A stretch of 64,000 nt of DNA from Labia minor (taxonomy: Eukaryota; Arthropoda; Insecta; Dermaptera; Spongiphoridae): the NCBI GenBank assembly GCA_963082975.1, contig OY720348.1:74921719-74985718 (forward strand). The letters run 5' to 3'. Positions within the stretch are counted from its first letter, which is position 1. Each line of letters opens with the position of its first letter. Under the pieces are notes generated by a model, which saw only the letters and a list, made by a program, of their open reading frames with translations, did not search any database and was not told the origin of the DNA. Both the position numbers and the translations under genes were made by a program. Positions 36,574-46,534 of this stretch are shown here, piece by piece.

Positions 36574-36749
36574 TTAAGGGAATTTTTATTAAAAGACCAC
36601 ACACATTGTTTGTATAAAATTATTTATTAAATTAAAATAACTTACCGTTACTTGAAAACGACTGCAGAATAAGCAGTCGAAACGTTGTACAGTTATTTTA
36701 AATAATTTTATACAAGCAATGTGTGGTCTTTTAATAAAAATTCCCTTAA
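36574..36749. mobile_element. 176-bp near-perfect palindromic element with inner hairpin
   Basis: TTAAGGGAATTTTTATTAAA, AGACCACACACATTG at the left is mirrored at the right, ending CCCTTAA. The centre holds CTTGAAAACGACTGC, AGAATAA, GCAGTCGAAACGTTG. AATTATT flanks both ends, a probable 7-bp target duplication. The stem followed by GAAACGT parallels that in the larger fold-back elements at 45.2, 51.2 and 57.4 kb. Confidence 0.85.
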
Positions 36750-37319
36750 TTATTAAGTTATTTTTATATAATCTATTATAATTTATATACAAATTATATT
36801 ATTTTTACTATCTATTATTTATACCCCCCAGAAGAGAAAAAAATTCAAATTGCTATATTTTATGTACTATATTACAAATAGAAAAGAAAAAATATAATCA
36901 TTTTTATTTGAAAAAAAAACTCTTAAAGTTTAACTTAGTGTATAAAAAATAAGTTTATTTTATTTTAAAAAAATTTTAACAAAAATAAAAATTGCTTATT
37001 TTTTGGTACAGAATTTAATATAAGAAATAAAAAAATTATTTTATTATATTTCTCCTAAATCAAAAACAAAAGACTTAATATAAGATTACAAGATAATTGT
37101 GAAATTTGACTATTATTTAAATATAAAATAAATAAAAATATTACTCAAATTCTAAATATTGTTTATTATTAACACTGCTAATTTTATAAAAATTATGAAG
37201 CGAAGACTAATTTTTTTAAAATATCCTGCCACTACGAAAAGCTTTCGAAATCTTAAAGTAGGTTTTTATAAAACATCCTCTAATATAGTTTTAATTTTTT
37301 TTTTCCAGATATATAACTA
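36750..37319. other. AT-rich DNA, nothing recognised
   Basis: Low-complexity A/T tracts only. Confidence 0.4.
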
Positions 37320-37408
37320 ACATTTATTAATTGTAATAAATAATTAAAGAATTGTATATCAAGATTTCTTAAAGGGTCGTGCGAGAGCCCGGTCTTCCAG
37401 GTACTGTT
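37320..37408. repeat. interspersed repeat R1 (copy 3)
   Basis: AATTGTAATAAATAATTAAAG, AAAGGGTCGTGCGAGAGCCC and GGTCTTCCAGGTAC as at 29690-29785. Confidence 0.65.
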
Positions 37409-38559
37409 AAAAAATAAGAAAAATAAATTTAAAAAAAACAGTAAAACAAATTTATTTATTAAATTTATTTAAATACATAAAATACAATTGGGCTCTTAGA
37501 TTTATATGACTAAATTATTTGGCACGTTTATCCACAGACATCTTCAACGATATGTAATCAGGTGGTCGTGGGATTATTTTACTTTTCGATGGAGTGTTTA
37601 GTTGAATTCTAAAATATAATATGTAATCCTACAACAAATTTTGTTAAAATTTATAAAATACATATTTTATTTTCTATTATAAAATCTAATTACAATAACA
37701 AAATTAATTTTATTTCATTTTTATTATTATTTAATATATGTTGAATAGTTTTTGTTTCCTTAATATATTAACTGTTCTACTCATTAAAATTGGATCTGAT
37801 ATATATATATATATATATATTTAATATAATAATATATAATAACATTAAATATATATATTATTATATATATTAAAGATTATATAAAATGAAAAAATCAAAA
37901 AAAAAATCATATCATAACTATAAATAAAATTAATCAAAGAAATTAAAAACAAAAATACTCAACAAAGATAAACATTATTAAATGTTGTTTTTAATTAAAA
38001 AAAATTATGATAAATTCGCAAAAAAGATAAATAAATATATAAGATAAATCAAAAAATAATATGACACTAATGATAGAGTAAATAATTAATAAATAATTTT
38101 TGATTGACAAGAAAGGAAAGGCTCAGGTAGATTTGGGATCCTTCAATCAAAAATCAATATTCAGGTACAGGGGATCCAAAAAACACATTTGGTTCTCCGA
38201 TGTCCATTGGGCAATAATTAATAGTAGAACGACTAGGAGGGGATGAAAAATATATACACAATATATTAAAAAATCATTCATATAAACAACATACAAGTAC
38301 AAAAATCATTAATATTTACAATTAAGTTGTATATATATATATATAAATATATAAAACCGTGTCAATTATTTTATAGTATAAAAATATGACATAGCATTTA
38401 TAATTCATTTGTGAACAGGTATAAAACTCACTGCAATGAATTTAACTTAATTTTTCATTAAAAATATTAATTGGTTGGTTTTGGTGAATGGGAAGATAGA
38501 AGATTTAATATTAATTTAAATATAAACACTCATCACTTTAGACTATATATATATATATA
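37409..38559. other. AT-rich intergenic DNA
   Basis: (TA)n at 37799-37820 and 38330-38350; no gene or recognised element. Confidence 0.4.
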
Positions 38560-38807
38560 GGGTGACCATATTTCGAAAATACCAAACCGGGATATTTGTA
38601 AAAAACTTTATCTTTTTTTTTATTTTTTTAGAGTCATATTGAATGAAAAATTGAAAATAAGACCAAAACTGATTGTGAGAAAACATTTTTCGGACCTAAA
38701 TATTTAAACACCGGGACAATAAACTGTCCCGAAGACATTTTTCGGGATGCCGGGACAGAGCACCTAAAATCGGGACAATCCCGGAAAACCGGAACGTTTG
38801 GTCACCC
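38560..38807. mobile_element. MITE with GGGTGACCA termini
   Basis: Starts GGGTGACCATATTTCG and ends CGTTTGGTCACCC, flanked by TATATA on both sides. The subterminal parts contain CCGGGATA and GGGACAATCCCGG. About 55 internal bp (TTATCTTTTTTTT, GAGTCATATTGAATGAAAAA) resemble the interior of the different MITE at 17169-17430. A second copy starts at the window end. Non-coding; superfamily unresolved. Confidence 0.8.
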
Positions 38808-38830
38808 TATATATATATACTTATATATAT

Positions 38831-39298
38831 ACGAGGGTGGGGTAAAAAGTATCCGGCCTGACTAAGAAAAAGGATGTTTTTAAATATTTTTTTTTTTTGC
38901 TTTATTTTTCAACATAATCTCCATCATACATTTCTCATAACGGTGTTCTAATTAATTTAATTAATTAATTAATTAGTTAAATAATTAAATTAAATTTAAT
39001 TTAATTTAAGTCTCATCAACAGTTATGAATCGACACAAAAATTTATTTGGATTACGCCTCTAGCGCCAAATTGTCGGTAGAAATGGTTTTTCGAAGCAGT
39101 TTTTGGTGTAACTTTAGCAAACGCGGCACCCACGTTGCAAACAGCTTTCCATATTCAAAGGTTTGTGCAAAATATTTCGCACGCGTTCAGCTGACATCGT
39201 ACAGGTCTCAGCTATCTTGAATATTGAAAAATAAAACAAAAAAAAATTTAAAAACATCGTTTTTCTTGGTCAGGCCGGAAACTTTTCACCCCCCTCGT
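38831..39298 (-). mobile_element. mariner deletion derivative with long TIRs
   Basis: Ends ACGAGGGTGGGGTAAAAAG.. and ..CGGAAACTTTTCACCCCCCTCGT are inverted over about 80 bp and sit in TA-rich DNA. The interior keeps a mariner transposase remnant on the minus strand, including GTGCCGCGTTTGCTAAAGTT for the mariner WVP-type motif, plus an AT-only filler. It is not capable of making transposase. Confidence 0.88.
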
Positions 39299-40010
39299 AA
39301 GTATTAAATCTTATGTTACAGTTAGTTTATGAAAATATTTTAAATGTTTATAATAATAGAACTGTAGAGGTTTATATATATATATATATTTCAAAAATAA
39401 CAATTATGAATTAAAATTACATACAGAAATATTAAATATATTAAATATTATTTTTCTAAATTTATCGATAAATACTTTTAATAACTTTTAATAGTGAGCT
39501 TTGGTATTCTGTTTTGTGATATATATTTTTTTACATAAATATGCATGTATTTGCAAAACCACTTTCAGACTAGTCAAAAATTATTTACTTTGGTATCCCG
39601 AAAATATACGCCCTTTTATTGCTGTCTTTAAAAATATTTATATTTAATATTATTATGTTTATTAGTATTTTTTCAATTTTATGAATATTTTAAATGTTTT
39701 TATTTGTTTTTGTTTTTTAATTTTTTTTAATCATAGTCCTTCTCCACACCCCCTCCATTTTTAATTTTAAACAGAAAAAAACATTAAATATTCTAGCTTG
39801 TCTTGGTCATTCCGTTTCTGTATAAGATTTTAAGGTATAAATCCTTCCAATGAACAGCAAATCAATTTATTTAGATGGATTAGGACCATCAAAATTGAAA
39901 AATAATACCGAAGACGAGATCCCATTTTATTGATGTTTATCGATATCCAACGTCAACTCGCATTCCATTGTCTTACACAAAGTAACCACATGAAACGTCT
40001 TGGTTTAAAC
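39299..40010. other. intergenic, nothing recognised
   Basis: AT-rich DNA; from about 39760 more complex but no gene supported. Confidence 0.4.
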
Positions 40011-40284
40011 TAGTGATTCTCAACCTGGACGATCGACATCTAAAAGAGGGCGATTATTTGACTATACGATTTTGGGGGGCGAAATCATTTTCAACTCTTA
40101 AAAAAAAGGTAAGATGATTTTGCAATCAGGTTCTGAAACTCGATTTTTCAATGTGGCTCTAAGTATTACCTACCTTATATTAGGGATTATCATGCAATTT
40201 TTTGTGTTAAAATTTATAGGGGGGCGGATTAGGAAACCGGCCTTACGCAGTGGGCGTTTGGTCCAAAAAGGTTGAGAAATGCTA
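40011..40284. mobile_element. hAT-type MITE with perfect 8-bp TSD
   Basis: TAGTGATTCTCAACCTGG and AGGTTGAGAAATGCTA are the inverted ends. GTTTAAAC is repeated at 40003-40010 and 40285-40292. Subterminal GGGGGGCGAAATC and GGGGGGCGGATT blocks are present. Non-coding. Confidence 0.92.
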
Positions 40285-40691
40285 GTTTAAACATTTCTAG
40301 ATTTGTCATGGTCATTTCAACATTGGAGAAATCTACTAGAAAGGTGTAGTCCAAGTAGAAAGTTTCCTCTGTATTAAGAAAACAGTTCATCTTTGTTAAA
40401 TAACCTCCCATCCCAACTCATCATCCCTCATCCTTCTAAACAAGCCACGTCTCCTTATTTTAAGAATAATTCCTTGTTTTTCAAAATACATTTCTCACCG
40501 GTCTCCTCATTACCATTTAGACTGTTTCCGATAAAGAATAGGAAATTCAAAAAATAAGAGGAGATGATTGGACTAAAAATGAATTTGATTTATAAAATAA
40601 TCGGCGGGCGAGATGCATCATACTCGAATTTATTTATTCATTGATTATTATTATTTCATGAATAATTTTAGACTTTCATATATATGTATAT

Positions 40692-41115
40692 ACGAGGGTG
40701 GGGTGAAAAGTTTCCGGCTTGACCAAGAAAAAGGATGTTTTTAATTTTTTTTTTTTTTTTTTTTTTTGCTTTATTTTTCAACATAATCTCCATTAACAGT
40801 GATAAATGTCTCATAACGGTGTTCTAATTTAGTTAATTATTTTAATTAATTAATGAATTAATTGATTTAATTGAATTTAATTTGGATTACGCCTACAGCG
40901 CCAAATTGTCGTTAGAAATGGTTTTTCGAAGCAGTTTTTGGTCTAACGTTAGCAAACGCGGCACCCACGTTGCACGCAGCTTCCATGTTCAAAGGCTTGT
41001 GCAAAATATTTCGCACACGTTCAGCTGATATCGTACAGGTATCTTGAATGTTGGAAATAAATTTAAAAACATCGTTTTTCTTGGTCAGGCCGGAAACTTT
41101 TCACCCCAACCTCAT
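40692..41115 (-). mobile_element. mariner deletion derivative with long TIRs
   Basis: ACGAGGGTGGGGTGAAAAGT at the left and ..CCGGAAACTTTTCACCCCAA at the right. The minus strand carries the transposase helix remnant reading WVPRLLTLDQKLLRKTIS, typical of the mariner WVP(H)EL region, with upstream ..SAERVRNILHKPLNM.. A frame break sits between these two parts. Confidence 0.9.
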
Positions 41116-42117
41116 ATATATATGTAAGTCGTTAAGAAAATTCTCGACTTAATAATAACATATACACGGACTAACGATTTAACTATTTTTTTAGTAAAAT
41201 GTGGAAAAATGTTTAACTTGATCACATACTAAAACCAAAACTGTTGTACTCTATATGTAAAACATTGTCAGTAAGAGAATTTTTATAATAACACTCGTAT
41301 ATATGAATAGATGGAAATATTAACGTAAAAATTATTATTATTAAAATCATTGTTTTTAGTGGTATTATAGATTAGATTTTCTACAAAAAAAAAATTAATT
41401 AATTAATTAAGAAAAAAATGAAGATCAATAAAAAAATTTTAATATAAGGTGATGATTAATATATTATTGAAATGATTGATGATTGATAATGAATTGTGTG
41501 TGAATTCGAGCTTGTTTGAGTTTGACGGAGTGGAGTGAAGGGTATTCATTGATGGTATAGTAAAAAAACAAACAAAAAATATTGAGTTGAACTCTTGGTC
41601 AGATCATAACTCTTTTTACGCCTATTTTCATTTATAATCGAAATGATTGATTTCATTAATTAAAAAAGATATATAAAAAATCAGATTCATAAAATTCAGA
41701 TATTTGCTTTTTTTTATTTAGGAAAATTTATTTTTCATTTTTATATTAAATTTATTTTTAATAAATATATTTTTCTTAGTTAGCATAACAAAATATAACA
41801 AAGACAAAATAAAACATTAAGAAATTTAACAATATGTACGTTTTTTTAAATTTTACATAATTTTAAATAAAAAATAGAAAAAAATACACAAATCTAAGAC
41901 ATGATGTAAAATTAAATCTCAGCTGAAACAGGTTTGACATGACGTTTCAGTTTGAACTCATAAAATGGTATTTTTTAAAAACGTTCCAAGCAGTGGTGTA
42001 TTTGGAGGGGAACGCGGAGAAACGACGTTCCACTACTTTTTAATGTCCCGACAACTCCTACTCTACTGTTAGAATTTATTTTTTTGTGTTTGTTAATATT
42101 TTGTATAGTAAGATTAG
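41116..42117. other. intergenic, nothing recognised
   Basis: AT-rich; no ORF or repeat recognised. Confidence 0.4.
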
Positions 42118-42412
42118 AGGAGGCAGCTAGCCGAGAGTGTAGCATAGCAATATTCTACACAAGAAGTCGGCGTTCGATTCCGAATAAGAACAAATTTTTC
42201 TAATAAAATTCAATTTAACATCAGCTGCCTTCGGCTCCAGGAACTGTCAGTTCCTGGTTCTATACATGCGGAAGGCAACGGGAAACCACCGCATTAACAT
42301 TTCCAAGAAAAATTATCATGGCTGGGCAGCTTCTAAGGCTATCCTAGTCATGATGATAGCCAAACTCCGAAAGAGAGACGGCACCTTAAGAAGAAGTAAG
42401 AATAAGAAAAAT
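42118..42412 (+). mobile_element. tRNA-derived SINE, family B
   Basis: The head AGGAGGCAGCTAGCCGAG with A-box-like GTGTAGCATAGC and B box GTTCGATTCC. The body has a hairpin CCAGGAACTGTCAGTTCCTGG-like, GAAGGCAACGGGAAACCACC, TGGCTGGGCAGCTTCTAAGG, and tail AGACGGCACCTTAAGAAGAAG. A second copy lies in reverse at 53558-53835, so the boundaries are supported by comparison. Confidence 0.88.
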
Positions 42413-42829
42413 TAAAAACTTATATGGAAACAAATAGTTTGATGAAATTAGGATTTTTTTTAGGCTCCCAATATGCGTTCCCTTACTTCTCATTTTACCA
42501 ATACATCAAAGGTATTCAATTACTCCGTCATAAAGAAAGGACTTGTTAAGACTAGAAAAAATGTGAATTAAAAATGTTACTTATCATTTGTAGCTATTAT
42601 TTTCTTTTCATTTAAATATATATATATATATAAGCTTCCTCATTTGTCCATACAAACACAAACTCAAACACTATCCATCATCTATAAAATCATTAGAAAT
42701 CGATTTCGCGTTATATAAAATTAAATTTTTGGTTAGTGAGTGAAATTTATGCACAATATGTATTTTGAAATTTTAGTATTATACATTATTGATATATATT
42801 TATTAAGTCTGGGGATCAGCGCGTTTAAC

Positions 42830-42910
42830 TTTCCTCATCGTGGTTCTGGGCCTGACAAGGGAATTTCCTTACCAGAGGTTTATGGGTCCCACATTGGTTC
42901 CTTAATCACT
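42830..42910 (+). mobile_element. SINE family A fragment
   Basis: GGTTCTGGGCCTGACAAGGG, AATTTCCTTACCAGAGGT and TTATGGGTCCCA correspond to the centre of family A; the ends are lost. Confidence 0.55.
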
Positions 42911-43308
42911 TACCACTGATCCAAACGAAAGAATGATTTATTTTATATTTAATATAACATTTTTAAGATCGATGATGATACTTAATATTACAATTAAAAT
43001 TATAAATAATAATAATTTTTGATTAAAACAATTATAAATACCAATTTTGTAAATAATTTTGTGTCTTAATTTTTACAATTTATTTTTTATCTAAAGTTGA
43101 ATTACTTTTATTATTTTATTATATTACTATTCTTCATGTTTAGGAAAATGATTTCGTTGATTCAGAATTTCAGTAATTACACATTTTTGAGAAGGAATTA
43201 CGAAAAAAATAAATGAACGGTTCAAATTATCATCTTCCTATAAATTCGAAAAATGAAACTGCTGATGAGATCGCATACAATTTTCACTATTGATTTATTT
43301 TTTTGTAA
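42911..43308. other. AT-rich, nothing recognised
   Basis: No ORF or repeat supported. Confidence 0.4.
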
Positions 43309-43594
43309 GGCGCCATTGGGTGTGGGTAACGAACCTGCCTCACATTCACATGGTCCAGGGTTCAAGTCCCTGGCCGGGCAAGGGAATTTTCCTAGCTGGG
43401 GTCAATGGGACGGAGTCAACCCAGCCTCCGGGAACAACATTGGTGAAAAGCTACTTGATAGTGCCTCCGATCAAGAAAATCAAGGTAAAGGTTGAGAGGA
43501 CCCGTTCTACTGATCATAGGACACCTCATTGATATAACCGGCTTGATAGGCGTTGTCCTTGCGTAGCACGTACAAAAGTCAAAGGTTTTTTTTT
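43309..43594 (+). mobile_element. tRNA-derived SINE, family A (full length)
   Basis: GGCGCCATTGGGTGTGGGTA, B box GGTTCAAGTCC, CTGGGGTCAATGGGACGGAG, CCGGGAACAACATTGGTGA, GATAGGCGTTGTCCTTGCG and GTACAAAAGTCAAAGG plus T-run. The two 80-codon ORFs here are SINE sequence. Confidence 0.93.
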
Positions 43595-44396
43595 ATTTTT
43601 TTGTTTAAAAAATAGGAAATATTTATCCAAATTTCAGCTCCGATTAGTCTTGAATGGATTCCTATGAGAATTGAAAATCCCTTCGTAAAACTAATATTGT
43701 GAATGTCAAATTAGCAGAAACCTCCTTAGTGAGGCTCGATATATGATGATGACAATTTGTGCAAGAAAACTCGTAATTCATTATTAAAAGCCATACTTTT
43801 GAACAGCAAACAAATATTGTTGAAATCTTGAAATTAATACAAAAATAAACATAAAAGAAGTATTTAAATATAAAAAGAATAAAATTGAATTGGAAATTTC
43901 ATTTGGCAGTTAAGAGCTTTAAGTGTGTCAATGTATTTATAATACACATTCTAATTGACTATCAAAATACATTCTTTAATTTTCAAAGTATTTCTTTTCA
44001 TAAAGGCACCCTGAGTCATTTGTTCGAAAATGAGTTTCTATCATCTCATTTGCTTTTCTGTATTCAAAAATAATTATCTATTATTATAAGAATTTTATTT
44101 TAATTTAAAATTATATTCTAAAAGAGGATTCTCTCATTAAAATGAGTGATATATATATATACATATATATATATATGTATATATATATAATGGTTGTTAA
44201 TATTAAAGACCTTTGGTTTATAAGCATCACTAGGTCATTGTTACTCTTCTTAAAGTAATATCACAGATGAAAATATTTCTTTCTAAAAAATAATTCGCTT
44301 TTGGGAGTTCGGTTAAAGCAAAAAATCTCTTTAATTGATGTTTAAAAATGAATTGAAAAGGGAGTTCAGTTGAAAATGGAATGTTAATGAGACGTT
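43595..44396 (-). other. RECK 3' flank / probable 3' UTR; (TA)n tract
   Basis: Downstream of the RECK stop on the minus strand. A minus-strand AATAAA lies at about 44094-44099, roughly 300 bp past the stop, a plausible poly(A) signal. A (TA)n-rich palindromic tract occupies 44149-44190. UTR extent is inferred. Confidence 0.4.
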
Positions 44397-45065
44397 TTAT
44401 GGCAGAGCGAGGAGGATAAATAGAATGGGGATTAGCGAGGGAGCGCAAAGGTGACTGAGGGTAGCCGAGCTGTGGATGGTCTGATGGACTACCGAACTGC
44501 TAATCAAAGGGCTGAGAGTCAGATGACTGAGCAATCGAGGACTTCGGAGCCTAGCCAAAGCAGCTAATTTCTCCGCCTCACGGACGCATGCCTCCAATTG
44601 CAGGTCGGAAGGTGTCAGGGTGGTCTCTGCGCGCACCACCACGAACAAGTCCTGTTCTACTGTAAGGTAACCACGGACCGTGCACTCCGCCACCTGAACA
44701 AATCGTTCCAGGTCCTTTAAGATTGTCTCCACGGTGAAAAGATCGGCTCTACGTTGACTAGGACTGTGCCGAGTGAAGGCTGTCAGCGAGCGATCCATCT
44801 GATCGCGACTAAAAAGATAACGAACTGCCCCGGCACAAACTGGACAACAGGCACCGGGAGGGGTAATTCCAACACACCCTTGGCGAACAAGTGGTGGACA
44901 AAGAACGCCTGAAGCCCAACACTGCGCCCACGGTTCTTGGCTGATGAGCCCCACTGCTTGACAGGCCCCATTGTAGTCGACAGGAACTCGACGGGCTCTT
45001 GCAACACAGGAGGACTGATAAGTGTTACCATCCGATCCGCACACGACATTTGCTCTGCAGCCAGT
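44397..45065 (-). CDS. RECK: RECK terminal exon: Kazal 3, CCPVC segment, C-terminal region, GPI signal
   Basis: Acceptor ..CCACCGTAG then ACTGGCTGCAGA in phase 0; stop at 44397. It encodes residues 673-894. Kazal 3 (VVCGSDGNTYQSSCVAR.., VDYNGACQAVG), then GITPPGACCPVCAGAVRYLF, a conserved domain ending near LEACVREAEKLAALARL and SPRLLSHLTLSPLISSSV, and a final hydrophobic run SLIPILFILLALP that fits a GPI-attachment signal. The exon is markedly more GC-rich than the other exons and the introns. Confidence 0.97.
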   Translation of the reverse strand, partial: TGCRANVVCGSDGNTYQSSCVARARRVPVDYNGACQAVGLISQEPWAQCWASGVLCPPLVRQGCVGITPPGACCPVCAGAVRYLFSRDQMDRSLTAFTRHSPSQRRADLFTVETILKDLERFVQVAECTVRGYLTVEQDLFVVVRAETTLTPSDLQLEACVREAEKLAALARLRSPRLLSHLTLSPLISSSVVHQTIHSSATLSHLCAPSLIPILFILLALP

Positions 45066-45184
45066 CTACGGTGGGATCAAAAATAAATACATGAAAGAAT
45101 AAACACATTGACTATCACTCATTGACCAAATTCAAAGTGGCTGATATAATTATATATATATATGTTGGTTTAGATTTCCGTGAA

Positions 45185-45217
<33 letters not shown>

Positions 45218-46499
45218 CAGATTTATCAGGGATATAATCACGTATTTTTGTGAGAATGTTTTCTCGACGTTTCGGCACCCATTTTGGCGCCTTTTTCAAG
45301 AGATTATTTAGGTGGGAATATTTTTGGGATTCTGGGTCTTAGTCTGAGTGACCAAGGGTTAATATCGGGATTTTGGGTTGATAGGTTGGGTGGTTTTGTA
45401 CTCACTGCGTTGCTGCAGAGCTCCGAAGAATCCTAGGCAATCCTGAGATTGGCACACGTCCGCAATGGACAACAGCCCGAGGCCGACTGTTGTCCAGTGC
45501 GGAGGTGTGCCAGTACAGCAGCGCAGTGAGTACAAAACCACCCAACCTATCAACCCAAAATCCCAATATTAACCCTTCTTCACACAGTCTAAGAGACCCA
45601 GAATCCCAAAAATATTCCCACCTAAATAATCTCTTGGAAATGGCGCCAAAATGGATGCCGAAACGTCGAGAAAAACAATCTCACAAAAATACGTGATTAT
45701 ATTCCTGATAAATCTGATAATAATAATATATATATATATATACATTTATAAAATTATATATACTTTATATATAGTTTAAGTATAAATGTTTAATAAAAAA
45801 ATAAAATAAAAAAGTTTTTATATAAAGTTATTAATTTTTTATTTAAGTTATTAAATGCCCTTTAATAAAAAATTTTAAAATTAATTTTAAAATTAAACTA
45901 AACCAGTTAACTGAAGGTAGGGGAGTTGATATTAAATTATTATAAAAACTTTAGATATATATATATATATATATATATTAATTTATTATTAAATAAAATA
46001 GAAAATATCATTTTTGACTTCTAAGAGACATTGTACTTTTAAGATTTATTTTTTACTTTAATACTTACATTACAAGCTCCCCAGTAAGCCAAGGTACTAT
46101 TATTATGATGAAGAAAACATGGATTATTATGAGTAATGTTTTCAGTATCGCAGACAAAATTTGTGGACAATGAAGAACAATTATCATTCAAATTAACTTA
46201 AAAAAAAATAGATATATAAATATATAAAATGATTTTTGATAAATAATAATATTAATCATATTTCCACTTACAACAAATATATTGTGGGCAATTTTTTAAA
46301 CTGGGTGCCAGACATGTTTGTCTTTTGGGTATGCATATTTCATCAGAAGAGCAGGGATGTGGATTACAGGGATTGAGTTTCATACATTCACCGAAACGGA
46401 AGTCACCTGCACTCAAACCTGAACATCTAAAAAGGACAAATATAAATAATTTTAATTTTATATAGAACATAAGAAATAAATAGTTTCTCAAATATACTA

Positions 46500-46534
<35 letters not shown>

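Noticed and set aside
44783-45049. 88-codon minus-strand ORF inside the last RECK exon
   Set aside because: Alternative frame of the conserved Kazal 3 exon.
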